In this document: in pieces, positions 9,040 to 16,993 of the stretch
Layout of the letters: the number at the start of each line of letters is the position of its first letter
Numbering within the stretch: position 1 is the first letter of the stretch
Assembly (NCBI GenBank): GCA_964522605.1
Contig: CAZFWV010000037.1
Coordinates: forward strand, 1-34,732
Direction: 5' to 3'
Length of the DNA stretch: 34,732 bases
From: CAVZLD01 sp964522605
GTDB taxonomy: Bacteria > Planctomycetota > Planctomycetia > Pirellulales > Pirellulaceae
Made by a program: the position numbers and the translations under genes
The notes under the pieces: generated by a model
Database searches by the model: none
Told to the model about the DNA's origin: nothing
What the model saw: the letters and a program-made list of their open reading frames with translations, nothing else

Positions 9040-9426
9040 ATGTCGGCTTCGCAGAATGCGCCCGATGGCCACGGATCGCCGTATCAAGAGACGGAGCCAA
9101 ACCAAGTGTCCAGGTTGGAGCTCTCGGAACTTGAACGTGTTTTGGAGGAGACACTCGCACGTCACGAGAGCGATCCCGGGTTGACGGCGGAAGAGAAGGA
9201 GTCGCTGCTCCGGGTGGCGCGACGCCACCAGAACTCCTCGGTGGAGTTGGAGGCAGTTGTTCCCGAACTCGTTTCCTCACTCCTGCATGCCCGGCTGCAT
9301 CCGCTGCAGCTATCGGCCGAAACGTGGTTCGAAATGTCTTCCCAAATTGCGGAGTCGCTGCTCGATGCGCCGCACGCGCGCTCGCGTCTTGAACGTCTTT
9401 GGTCCCATTTGTGCGAGAACGTGTGA
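9040..9426 (+). CDS. Small hypothetical T6SS-locus protein, coupled to the sigma factor gene
   Basis: 128 residues with a strong ribosome site (GGAGGAG) ahead of the ATG at 9040. I do not recognise a family. It is predicted to be soluble, acidic and mainly helical, without signal peptide or membrane segment. The N-terminal 30 residues are polar and probably flexible; the rest alternates helices rich in Glu, Leu and Arg (LELSELERVLEETLARH, then LTAEEKESLLRVARRH). Its TGA at 9424-9426 shares one base with the ATG of the sigma factor gene (TGATG), so the two should be translated together at related levels. Because of that coupling a role as partner or antagonist of the sigma factor is possible, but a structural or accessory T6SS role is equally possible. 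Sequence upstream of the gene is hidden by the gap. Confidence 0.8.
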   Translation: MSASQNAPDGHGSPYQETEPNQVSRLELSELERVLEETLARHESDPGLTAEEKESLLRVARRHQNSSVELEAVVPELVSSLLHARLHPLQLSAETWFEMSSQIAESLLDAPHARSRLERLWSHLCENV

Positions 9427-10130
9427 TGGCAAAATCCGGTGACCAACGAGAGGAACTGATTACCGAGGGCCAGTCGCTCGTCTATTCTCTGGCACATCGC
9501 ATTCGGCGAAGCGTACCTGTGCGGGTTGAACTGGATGACCTCGTGGCCTACGGCGAAGTGGGGTTGGCGGAAGCGGCCCGGGACTTTGATCCTGAGCATG
9601 GCACGCAGTTTACCACCTTTGCGTATTATCGGATTCGGGGTGCGATTTACGATGGGTTGGCCCAGATGACCTGGACCAGTCGCGCACAATATCGGCGTTT
9701 GCGCTACGAACGGATGGCGACGGAGGTCCTCTCGCAAGACGCGGCAAATGCTTCCCATCCGGAGGCGGCGCCGCTGGATGCTCAGGCTTCCTGGTTCCGG
9801 GGCGTCACCGAAAAACTGGCCGTCGTCTACCTGAGCAGTCAGGCGGCCGATCAGCCGAGTGTGCGCGATTCGGGCATTGTCGACACGCACACGGAAGCTG
9901 GGCCAACCGTCGTTGCGCAGCGCGAAATCTGCCAGAAACTGGTGGAGCTCGTCGATGCGCTTCCCAGCCAGGCGAATCAACTGATCCGCAGCGTGTATTT
10001 TGATGGATTCACCTTGCAACAGGCAGCCGATCGCCTCGGAATCAGCAAGTCTTGGGCCAGCCGCCTGCATGCCAAAGTCCTGGAGCAACTCGCGTTCTCA
10101 CTCCGTAAAATGGGGGCTGCTGATGGCTGA
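9426..10130 (+). CDS. FliA/WhiG-type RNA polymerase sigma factor
   Basis: 234 residues from the ATG at 9426. Region 2 is clear (about residues 34-80: DDLVAYGEVGLAEAARDFDP, then GTQFTTFAYYRIRGAIYDGL), with the pattern of the sigma-28 (FliA, WhiG, SigF) group rather than of ECF factors. Region 4 at the C-terminus holds a helix-turn-helix (FTLQQAADRLGISKSWASRL). The part between is divergent and Ala/Gln-rich. Such factors direct RNA polymerase core to a small promoter set. Sitting between tssM and tssA, it most simply controls T6SS or effector genes, although no motility genes are in view and the regulon could be wider. Its start overlaps the preceding small gene. No anti-sigma gene of known family is visible unless the coupled small protein acts as one. 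Confidence 0.9.
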   Translation: MAKSGDQREELITEGQSLVYSLAHRIRRSVPVRVELDDLVAYGEVGLAEAARDFDPEHGTQFTTFAYYRIRGAIYDGLAQMTWTSRAQYRRLRYERMATEVLSQDAANASHPEAAPLDAQASWFRGVTEKLAVVYLSSQAADQPSVRDSGIVDTHTEAGPTVVAQREICQKLVELVDALPSQANQLIRSVYFDGFTLQQAADRLGISKSWASRLHAKVLEQLAFSLRKMGAADG

Positions 10131-10164
10131 TCCGGCCGTCAAAAATGATTCGGTCGTCAAAAAA
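10129..10164 (+). repeat. Two tandem copies of an 18-bp unit
   Basis: Units 10129-10146 and 10147-10164 share the pattern GAT[C/T]CGG[C/T]CGTCAAAAA. They start at the end of the sigma factor gene. An ATG at 10123 overlapping the sigma stop could read through both units as a 15-codon peptide ending at 10170, which would make the repeat a six-residue duplication, but such a peptide is not convincing as a gene. Confidence 0.6.
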
Positions 10165-10242
10165 AGCTAAGAACTGGAAGGTAGGTGCCTGTCCGACGAA
10201 CAGCCGGGCCTGGCCGTTCGCGACGAACGCTTGAGGATCAAG

Positions 10243-11328
10243 ATGGCTACTCCGTCGATTCTGAATTTCGAACAGCTCTTGCAGCCCCCCTCGAGCGACG
10301 CATCGGATGAAGCCCGCGAAGAAATGCGGCGCGAACTGCGACGTGTCCGTGACACGATTCGAGCCGCTGAAAAGGCGCGGCTGACCTATGAGTTGCACGG
10401 ACCGGCGTTTCCCGGCGAGCCGGTGCCCGAAGCCCCCGACTGGGACCAGTTGTTGAACCGTTCGCTCGAAGTACTTTCTTCGACATGGAAAGACCTCTGG
10501 ATCACAGCCTGGTTGATCGAAGCCCTCATGCGCAAGTACGGCTACGCCGGTTTGCGGGACGGTTTTCGCTTGGCAAAGGAACTCGTAAAGAACTTCTGGG
10601 AAACGATTGAGCCGCGTCCGGACGAGGAAGAGGGCGTTCTGCACACGGTCCGCATGTTGGAGAATCTTAACGGGCCCGTGTTGATCGATCCGATCTTGGC
10701 ACTTCCGATCACGTGGGAAGATGGCGACCTGCCGGCACTGACCAGTGGAACATTCAATGACTATTCCGAGGGCGACCGCGATCGCTTGGCAGCGGCCACC
10801 CCGGTGGATTTCTTTCAGGATCTGGTGGATGATATAGGAGCCGCTCAGGAGGAGTTTGCGGGACTTTGTCAAATCCTCGACGAGAAGTGTGGCCGCGACG
10901 AATCCGGGCTTTCGCTGGCACCGGCATCTTCCGAGATCCGCGCAGCGTTCGAGGAAACTCGCGCTCGAGTGATGAGTCTCTGCCGCGACCGACTCCCACA
11001 TGCTGATACGGAAAGCGACGCGGACGCGGTGGATCCATCATCCGCGGGAGGTTCTGCGGAACAAGACGCTGGCGGAACGGTGGCATCGCTCGGTAGCCTC
11101 GGTAACCTCAATCGACGGGAGGATGCCTTCCGCGTATTGGAACAGGTGGCAGACTTCTTCCGCCGCACTGAACCCCATTCTCCGGTTTCTTATTGTGTTC
11201 AACAGGCCGTGCGGTGGGGACGGATGCCGTTGAATGAACTGTTGACCGAGCTGATTTCGGACGACAATGTCCGCAAAGATATGTTTCGTTGGACGGGGAT
11301 TCGGAATCCCGAGGAAGATCAAGAATAA
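10243..11328 (+). CDS. tssA: T6SS assembly protein TssA (ImpA N-terminal domain)
   Basis: 361 residues from the ATG at 10243, which has GAGGA at suitable distance; an upstream TTG at 10231 is less likely. The N-terminal ImpA domain (about 30-160) shows the expected DWDQLLNRSLEVLSSTWKDL and LIEALMRKYGYAGLRDGFRL helices and the ENLNGPVLIDPI region. A poorly conserved, acidic and Gly/Ser-rich linker (about 255-290) is followed by a C-terminal domain with FFRRTEPHSPVSYCVQQAV, common to TssA proteins of this class. TssA initiates or caps sheath/tube polymerisation and contacts the baseplate and membrane complex. The gene follows the sigma factor after 112 bp and precedes tssB by 99 bp. Confidence 0.92.
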   Translation: MATPSILNFEQLLQPPSSDASDEAREEMRRELRRVRDTIRAAEKARLTYELHGPAFPGEPVPEAPDWDQLLNRSLEVLSSTWKDLWITAWLIEALMRKYGYAGLRDGFRLAKELVKNFWETIEPRPDEEEGVLHTVRMLENLNGPVLIDPILALPITWEDGDLPALTSGTFNDYSEGDRDRLAAATPVDFFQDLVDDIGAAQEEFAGLCQILDEKCGRDESGLSLAPASSEIRAAFEETRARVMSLCRDRLPHADTESDADAVDPSSAGGSAEQDAGGTVASLGSLGNLNRREDAFRVLEQVADFFRRTEPHSPVSYCVQQAVRWGRMPLNELLTELISDDNVRKDMFRWTGIRNPEEDQE

Positions 11329-11427
11329 TTTCTGTGCTACTTGAAAAGTGACCAGCGATCGCATAGAACGGCGCGACACTTCTGTTGCCCCTGTTCGCTG
11401 CATGGTCTCTTCGCAAGGGGAAAGATT

Positions 11428-11958
11428 ATGAGTTCAAGTATTCACGACAAGCTGAGTCGCGTTCGGAAGCCCCGCGTGCACATCAAGTACGAAGTGGAGC
11501 GAGAAGGTGCACAGATCAAGGTGGATCTGCCCTTCGTCGTGGGCGTGATGGGAGACTTCTCGGGCAATCCGACGGAGCCGTTGAAGCCGTTGAAAGACCG
11601 CAAGTTTGTCCAGATCGATCGGGACAACTTCAATGATGTGCTCAAGCGGATGACCCCGGGTCTGAAGATGCGCGTGGAAAACACCTTGAAGGGAGACGGC
11701 AGCGAAATGGCCGTCGACTTGAAATTCAACTCGCTGGAAGACTTTGAGCCGGCAAATGTGGCCAAGCAGGTACCGGCGCTGCAGAAGCTGCTGGAAACGC
11801 GCGATAAGCTGCGCGACCTGCTGACCAAGATCGATCGGAGTGATGACTTGGAGCATTTGCTCGAACAAGTTCTGACAAACACGGACGAGTTGAAAAAGCT
11901 TTCCTCGGAATTGGGACTGAAGTCGGGTGAATCAACCGACGCGCCGGAGGAATCATAA
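11428..11958 (+). CDS. tssB: T6SS contractile sheath small subunit TssB
   Basis: 176 residues, the standard length. The start at 11428 has AAGGGG upstream and gives the canonical N-terminus; an in-frame upstream codon at 11341 adds unrelated residues. Family features include VHIKYEVE near the start, LPFVVGVMGDFSG, FVQIDRDNFNDVLKRM, and the C-terminal helix with LLTKIDRSDDLEHLLEQVL. TssB (VipA) and TssC (VipB) co-polymerise into the cytoplasmic sheath. The distance to tssC is 162 bp, longer than in many loci where these genes abut. Confidence 0.97.
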   Translation: MSSSIHDKLSRVRKPRVHIKYEVEREGAQIKVDLPFVVGVMGDFSGNPTEPLKPLKDRKFVQIDRDNFNDVLKRMTPGLKMRVENTLKGDGSEMAVDLKFNSLEDFEPANVAKQVPALQKLLETRDKLRDLLTKIDRSDDLEHLLEQVLTNTDELKKLSSELGLKSGESTDAPEES

Positions 11959-12088
11959 TCCAGGTGGCAAGCTCCTTGTTCCGCCCTAGGCTGATCCGAT
12001 GAACGTCGGCACGACATCGATGCCTTTGCGGCGGCTGGAGTCCGCGGCCGTTTCGAGTTGCGCGAGAGATGCAGCGTAGCTCAGTTTT

Positions 12089-12108
12089 CCAATTTGGTAC
12101 TCAATTGG
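12089..12108 (+). promoter_or_regulatory. Small hairpin overlapping the tssC ribosome site
   Basis: CCAATT (12089-12094) and AATTGG (12103-12108) can pair around an 8-base loop, immediately before and partly overlapping the GGGGGAG ribosome site of tssC. It could modulate tssC translation relative to tssB. The stem is only 6 bp, so this may be chance. Confidence 0.25.
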
Positions 12109-12120
12109 GGGAGTCGATCG

Positions 12121-13623
12121 ATGAGCAAAGGTGAAGAAGAAAAGGTCGAAGGTCAAGCCGAAGTTTCAGCAGAAGCGCAGGCCCCCAGTGTACTTGAAGC
12201 GGCCATCTCTGCGACAAAACAGACCGAGCGGTCGCGGGCAGAAGAGCTGCTCAAGGCCTTGACCGAAGAGGCCTTGAAGGGCACGGTCTCGTTCGACAAG
12301 GACGTCATTCGATCCATTACCGCGGGAATTCAGAAGGTCGATGAAGTCATCTCGAAACAACTCGCCGCCATTATGCACAAACCGGAATTCCAGCAATTGG
12401 AGGGTAGCTGGCGCGGTCTGTGGTATCTGGTCTACAACAGTGAAACGAGTGCACAGCTCAAACTGAAGGTCTTCAACTGCGGCAAGCGCGAGTTGTTTAA
12501 GGATCTGGATCGGGCGGTTGAGTTCGATCAGAGCCAGACGTTCAAAAAGATCTATTCGGCCGAATTCGATATGGCCGGCGGAGAGCCCTATGGGGCATTG
12601 ATCGGAGACTATCAGTTTGAGAATTCGAACGACGATATCGAGCTGATGGGCAAGATGTCGCAGGTGGCGGCTGCAGGCTTCTGCCCCTTCATCACTTCTG
12701 CCAACCCAGGCCTGTTTGGCTTTGACGATTGGACCGACCTGACGAAACCGCGAGATCTGGAAAAGATCTTCGACACGGTCGAATACACGAAATGGAAGTC
12801 GTTCCGCGATAGCGAGGATTCGCGATTCGTCGTGTTGACGCTTCCCCGAACCCTAGCCCGTTTGCCTTATGGGAAGAATACGAAACCCGTTGATGATTTC
12901 AACTTCGAGGAAGTCCCCCTGGGATCGAAAGGCGAAGCGATTGGTGTAGCGCACGATCAGTACTGCTGGATGAGTACGGCGTATGTGCTGGGAGCACGCT
13001 TGACCGATGCGTTTGCTCAGCACGGCTTTTGTACGGCAATTCGCGGAGCGAATAGTGGAGGACGAGTGGAGGGACTGCCGGCGCATATCTTCAAGACGGA
13101 AGACGGCGACACGGATCTCAAGTGCCCCACGGAGGTGGCGATCGGGGACCGTCGCGAGGCGGAATTGAGCAAGCTCGGATTCCTGCCACTGGTTCACTAC
13201 AAGAATACCGACTACGCCGTCTTCTTTGGCGGCCAAACGGCGCAGAAATCCAAGGTCTACGACCGACCCGCAGCGACCGAAAACGCTCAGATTTCGGCGC
13301 GATTACCCTACATCATGGCCACGTCGCGGTTTGCTCATTTCTTGAAGGCCATTGCGCGGGACTGGATCGGTAGCTTCCGGGAGACGGACGACCTGACACG
13401 CGACTTGAATCGCTGGATCAACAACTATGTAGCGGCCTCGGATAATGCTTCCGAGGACGAGCGAAAGAAGTTTCCGTTGCGCGAAGCAAAAGTGGTGGTC
13501 GAACCCATTCCGGGCCAGGCAGGGGCGTACAACGCGGTGGCGTGGCTGCGTCCCTTCCTGCAAATGGAGGAGCTGAACGCGTCCTTGCGGATGGTGGCCA
13601 AGATTCCGCAATTGGGCGGCTAG
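12121..13623 (+). CDS. tssC: T6SS contractile sheath large subunit TssC
   Basis: 500 residues, the usual length. The ATG at 12121 follows GGGGGAG; a longer reading from 12058 is not supported. Landmarks are the EvpB/VipB core with QQLEGSWRGLWYLVYN (about 97-112), FDMAGGEPYGALIGDYQF, MSQVAAAGFCPFITSANP, TRFVVLTLPR-like segment and the C-terminal ASLRMVAKIPQLGG. TssC forms the outer sheath with TssB and offers the ClpV-binding surface after contraction. A second, divergent TssC paralogue follows directly, so this copy is the canonical one by length and similarity. Confidence 0.97.
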   Translation: MSKGEEEKVEGQAEVSAEAQAPSVLEAAISATKQTERSRAEELLKALTEEALKGTVSFDKDVIRSITAGIQKVDEVISKQLAAIMHKPEFQQLEGSWRGLWYLVYNSETSAQLKLKVFNCGKRELFKDLDRAVEFDQSQTFKKIYSAEFDMAGGEPYGALIGDYQFENSNDDIELMGKMSQVAAAGFCPFITSANPGLFGFDDWTDLTKPRDLEKIFDTVEYTKWKSFRDSEDSRFVVLTLPRTLARLPYGKNTKPVDDFNFEEVPLGSKGEAIGVAHDQYCWMSTAYVLGARLTDAFAQHGFCTAIRGANSGGRVEGLPAHIFKTEDGDTDLKCPTEVAIGDRREAELSKLGFLPLVHYKNTDYAVFFGGQTAQKSKVYDRPAATENAQISARLPYIMATSRFAHFLKAIARDWIGSFRETDDLTRDLNRWINNYVAASDNASEDERKKFPLREAKVVVEPIPGQAGAYNAVAWLRPFLQMEELNASLRMVAKIPQLGG

Positions 13624-13627
13624 GCTC

Positions 13628-13709
13628 TGTCTCAATACTGTAGGCCGTCTTGTCTCAAGTTGGCCTACGTTGACAAGTCGGCCTACGTTGACTGTGACTT
13701 TTGAGACAA
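13628..13709 (+). repeat. Compound direct/inverted repeat between tssC and the second tssC
   Basis: GTAGGCCGTCTTGTC (13640-13654) pairs with GACAAGTCGGCCTAC (13672-13686), 14 of 15 positions, with a 17-base loop. A second nested palindrome joins TTGTCTCAA (13650-13658) and TTGAGACAA (13701-13709). The motif T[T/C]GGCCTACGTTGAC occurs twice (13660-13674 and 13678-13692). The two pairings are mutually exclusive, so the transcript could adopt alternative folds. No U-tract follows, so it is not an ordinary intrinsic terminator; an RNA-processing or attenuating element, or a mobile repeat, are options. Confidence 0.6.
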
Positions 13710-13805
13710 AGCACTAGTCCGGTCTATGTTTCCCGCTCGTGACGGTGGGCGCACTCGGCCCGCGCCGCCGTGTCATGCGTAAAGTCAGGAATGCAGGATC
13801 TGGCG

Positions 13806-15383
13806 ATGAACGCGGACGCCGAACCCGATCGAACAGTTCGCCAGACGACTGTTGATGCTGCGCCGCCGGAGCAGACTTCTGCGGCCCAGGACTTGTCATC
13901 CGCCGCCACGCTGCTTGAGTCCCTTGCGGAGGCAACGAGCCTGCCGTCCAGCCGAAGTAGCTCTCGCCTGCAACGGTTTCTTGGCGAGCAGAAACCCGCG
14001 GAAGCCTTGCGCGAATGGTTTGGGGGGCGGCAGTTCCAGTCCGCACAGGACGTGCTCCGCGAACTCAATCGTCAAGTCGGTATCCTCGACCGATTGTTGA
14101 ACAGGCAATTGAATCGCATCCTGCACCACCCGCAGTTTCAGCAGCTCGAAGCCAGCTGGCGGGGACTGATGTATCTGGTCGAAAAGGTTTGGCGGGAGGA
14201 TGATCCCGATCGCCCGAGCGTCAAGGTGCGCGTGCTCAATGTCTCCTGGTCCCAGTTGCAGCGCGACCTGGATCGTGCTCTTGAGTTCGACCAGAGTGAG
14301 ATTTTTCGGAAGGTGTATGAAGAAGAATACGGGATGGCGGGCGGTGAGTCGTTCGGTGTCCTGGTCGGCGATTACATGGTCGGGCGGCATAACACAGACT
14401 TGGACACGCTCGACAAACTGTCCCAAGTCGCCGCCGCCGCGTTCTGTCCCTTCATTGCCAACGCAGGTCCCGAACTATTTGGCCTGGAGGATTTTGGCGA
14501 GCTGGAGCGTCACCGCAACTACGAACAGATCTTCTCCAGCTTGGACTATTTGCGCTGGCGATCGCTCCGCCAAAAAGAGGACGCACGCTTTCTGGCACTC
14601 GTGTTGCCTCGCGTCTTGATGCGATTGCCCTACATGGACGATGGCCGTCGCGTCGATGGGTTCGTATTCCGCGAAGATGTCGCCGGCCAGGATCGCAACC
14701 GATATCTGTGGGCCGGTGCAGCTTTTGCTTTTGCGGGCAATCTGATCCGTGCGTTTGCACGCACGGGATGGCTGGCGGATATCCACGGCGTGCATCGCGA
14801 TCTGGATGACGCCGGATTGATCACGGATCTGCCGGTTCACTCGTTTGCGACGGACCCATTTGGTATCGCCCCCAAGTCGTCGACGGACGTGATCGTGACC
14901 GACGAACTTGAGAAGCATCTGGCCGAACTGGGGTTTATCTCGCTATGTGACTGCCAAGATACCGAGTATTCCGCGTTCTACTCAACTCCTTCGTTACAGC
15001 AGCCCCAGAAATACGATCAGCAGTCCGCAACGACGAATGCCAGGATTTCAAGCATGCTGCACTCGATGCTCTGCGTCTCACGCTTTGCCCACTATCTCAA
15101 GGCGATGGGGAGGGACCGAATCGGTGGGGATATGGATGCTCACAAGCTGGAACAAGACCTGCAGCGGTGGATCGCAGATTACACAACGCCCGATTCCGAT
15201 GCGTCGCCGGAAACTCGCGCCCGCTACCCGTTGCGCGAGGCCAATGTGCAGGTGGCGACAGTACCGGGTGAGTCGGGAGCGATGCGCGCCGTGATGCACC
15301 TGCTGCCACACTACGAAATCGAGGGCATCAATACGTCCATCCGTTTGGTGGCCATGTTGCGCGGGTCGCGGAGACGCGGATGA
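13806..15383 (+). CDS. tssC2: Second TssC-family sheath protein (TssC2)
   Basis: 525 residues from the ATG at 13806 (AGGA about 8-11 bases upstream); the ATG at 13791 would add five residues. After a divergent, polar N-terminal segment of about 95 residues it follows TssC closely: QQLEASWRGLMYLVEKVW, MAGGESFGVLVGDYMVG, LSQVAAAAFCPFIANAGPELFG, LALVLPRVLMRLPY and C-terminal NTSIRLVAMLRG. It therefore should have the sheath fold. The N-terminal part, which in TssC wires neighbouring subunits and binds TssB, is extended and different, so it may occupy a specialised position (for example a sheath end) or form mixed sheaths. It sits between tssC and tagJ in the same direction. Role as TssC paralogue is certain; the precise job is unknown. 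Confidence 0.9.
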   Translation: MNADAEPDRTVRQTTVDAAPPEQTSAAQDLSSAATLLESLAEATSLPSSRSSSRLQRFLGEQKPAEALREWFGGRQFQSAQDVLRELNRQVGILDRLLNRQLNRILHHPQFQQLEASWRGLMYLVEKVWREDDPDRPSVKVRVLNVSWSQLQRDLDRALEFDQSEIFRKVYEEEYGMAGGESFGVLVGDYMVGRHNTDLDTLDKLSQVAAAAFCPFIANAGPELFGLEDFGELERHRNYEQIFSSLDYLRWRSLRQKEDARFLALVLPRVLMRLPYMDDGRRVDGFVFREDVAGQDRNRYLWAGAAFAFAGNLIRAFARTGWLADIHGVHRDLDDAGLITDLPVHSFATDPFGIAPKSSTDVIVTDELEKHLAELGFISLCDCQDTEYSAFYSTPSLQQPQKYDQQSATTNARISSMLHSMLCVSRFAHYLKAMGRDRIGGDMDAHKLEQDLQRWIADYTTPDSDASPETRARYPLREANVQVATVPGESGAMRAVMHLLPHYEIEGINTSIRLVAMLRGSRRRG

Positions 15384-15439
15384 ATGCCTTTCCCGCCAGC
15401 ATAACCAGACGATGACTTCAAACGAGGAGAAGTTGATCC

Positions 15440-16246
15440 ATGTCCAGTCCGAGCGAACTTTTTGATGCCGGCAATTTGACGGGAGCCCTTCAGGCCGTCA
15501 TCGAGCTGGTTAAGAAAAACCCGAACGATACAAACAGTCGAGGGTTTTTCTGCGAGCTGCTCTGTCTCGATGGCCAATGGGAACGAGCGGATAAGCAACT
15601 GGAGACGCTGGCCCAGCAAGACTCGGAACTGATCGTCGGTGCGGGTCTGATCCGTCAATTGATCCGGGCCGAAACGGCGCGGCAGCAGTTCTTTCAGGAA
15701 GGGCGACTTCCTGAGTTCCTGAGCGAAGTCTCACCGATTATGCGACTTCACCTTGATGCATCGATCGCGCTGCGGGATGGTGATCTCGAAAAAGCCAGTG
15801 AACTCCTCGCACAAGCAGAAACCGACCGGCTGCATCCGCACGGCACATGTGATGGGAATGCGTTTGATGACTGGCGTGACCTGGATGATTTGTGTGCACC
15901 CTTTTTCGAAGTCTTGACGACAAACGGCAAGTATTACTGGGTACCATTTGAAGCCGTCGAGTCGATCGAGTTTCGTCCACCAAAGCAAGCACGCGACCTG
16001 TTGTGGCGCGGAGCGCATATCGTCTTCCGGGAAGGGCCGGACGGGGAAGTGTTCATTCCGGCGCGATATGTCGATTCCGCGATGTCCGAAAGCGATGCGC
16101 TCAAAATGGGTCGCATGACCGATTGGTGCGGAGAGGATGCTGCACCCGTTCGTGGAGTGGGCCAGCGAATGTTTTTGGCCGGCGAAAAAGAACAGGCGAT
16201 ACTCGAGATCAAACAACTCCAATTCGCGTGGGATGCAACAAGCTGA
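15440..16246 (+). CDS. tagJ: T6SS accessory protein TagJ (ImpE/SciE family)
   Basis: 268 residues, typical for the family, with GGAGA ahead of the ATG at 15440. The N-terminal half is a TPR-like helical array (LFDAGNLTGALQAVIELVKKNPNDTNSRGFFCELLCLDGQWERADKQL region, about 7-52), and the C-terminal half is the ImpE beta domain with the conserved FEVLTTNGKYYWVPFEAVESIEF and DLLWRGAHI (about 155-190). In characterised systems TagJ binds the N-terminal helix of TssB and is thought to assist sheath disassembly or assembly. TagJ is present only in a subset of T6SSs. Here it follows the two tssC genes and is the last gene before the palindromic repeat that separates this group from tssEFG. Confidence 0.92.
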   Translation: MSSPSELFDAGNLTGALQAVIELVKKNPNDTNSRGFFCELLCLDGQWERADKQLETLAQQDSELIVGAGLIRQLIRAETARQQFFQEGRLPEFLSEVSPIMRLHLDASIALRDGDLEKASELLAQAETDRLHPHGTCDGNAFDDWRDLDDLCAPFFEVLTTNGKYYWVPFEAVESIEFRPPKQARDLLWRGAHIVFREGPDGEVFIPARYVDSAMSESDALKMGRMTDWCGEDAAPVRGVGQRMFLAGEKEQAILEIKQLQFAWDATS

Positions 16247-16252
16247 CTTAGT

Positions 16253-16401
16253 GATGACTCAAGAACAACTTCGGCATTTGAGTGGCTGGGGTCGAGACGC
16301 GAGGAACGAGCGTCGAGCCCCCAGTCGCGTGACCTGGGGGCTCGCTGCGCTCGACCGCAGCCACCCTCGTTGGAAAACAACGAAGTCATTCTTGAGTCAT
16401 C
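16253..16401. repeat. 149-bp imperfect palindromic element (REP/MITE-like) between tagJ and tssE
   Basis: The outer arms (16253-16273 and 16381-16401) are inverted copies agreeing at about 19 of 21 bases (GATGACTCAAGAA ... TTCTTGAGTCATC). Inner arms repeat GTGGCTG-GGTCGAG in inverse orientation, and the centre is a perfect 10-bp stem, GAGCCCCCAG (16315-16324) with CTGGGGGCTC (16334-16343), around a 9-base loop. It encodes no protein. A related arm lies at 48-74. The layout suggests a non-autonomous palindromic repeat inserted within the operon, where its RNA hairpin could stabilise or separate the upstream message. Confidence 0.8.
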
Positions 16402-16504
16402 GCCTAGCAATCGAACCCACGAGAGAATCACTTTGTTCTTTGGGGCTGGTCGCCGATGTTGTGACCCGTGGATCCCTTGCCGTTTGATCTAGTTCGGTGT
16501 CTTG

Positions 16505-16993
16505 ATGGCAAAGATTCGAGATGATCAACCACTTGTCCCGTCGGTCTTCGACCGTTTAATTGACGACGACGTCACGGCGAAGCGGGAACTGCCGAAGTCC
16601 CGGCAACAAGTTCTGCGTGAGCTGAAGCAGAGCGTGCGGCGGGATTTGGAAAACCTTTTGAATACGCGGTGGCGATGCGTCGCCTGGCCTCCGAACTTGG
16701 AAGAATTGGACCTGTCGCTCGTCAATTACGGAATCCCGGATTTCACCGGCGCGAATATGGCAACGGCAACCAATCGAGAGGAATTGCGAAAAATCATCCA
16801 GCAGGTGCTTGAGAAATTCGAACCGCGATTCAAGTCCGTTCGAGTCGAATTGGTGCAGCCGGGTGAGCGTGGTGATCGACAACTCCACTTCCGGATCGAC
16901 GCTGTGCTTTTTGCTGAGCCGGCCCCGGAGCCTGTTGTATTCGATTCGCAACTTGAGCCGGCCTCCGCTAACTTCAAAGTCAAAGCAGTATGA
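16505..16993 (+). CDS. tssE: T6SS baseplate protein TssE (gp25-like)
   Basis: 162 residues from the ATG at 16505. The gp25/lysozyme-like baseplate wedge fold is indicated by the N-terminal PSVFDRLIDD, the central VRRDLENLLNTRW, and NYGIPDFTGAN followed by a helix (REELRKIIQQVLEKFEPRF) and the terminal strands (VRVELVQPG, LHFRIDAVLF). TssE is a wedge component at the sheath-baseplate junction. The stop overlaps the tssF start (ATGA at 16990), coupling the two. The palindromic repeat separates it from tagJ, so the tssE-F-G-clpV group may have an additional promoter near 16402-16504, though no motif is obvious. Confidence 0.94.
   Translation: MAKIRDDQPLVPSVFDRLIDDDVTAKRELPKSRQQVLRELKQSVRRDLENLLNTRWRCVAWPPNLEELDLSLVNYGIPDFTGANMATATNREELRKIIQQVLEKFEPRFKSVRVELVQPGERGDRQLHFRIDAVLFAEPAPEPVVFDSQLEPASANFKVKAV

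Noticed and set aside
10123..10170. 15-codon frame overlapping the sigma factor stop as a real gene
   Set aside because: Too short and made of a tandem repeat; retained only as a low-interest observation.
16253..16401. The palindrome as an intrinsic terminator between tagJ and tssE
   Set aside because: Very strong stem but no T-run follows on either strand; a dispersed repeat explains it better.
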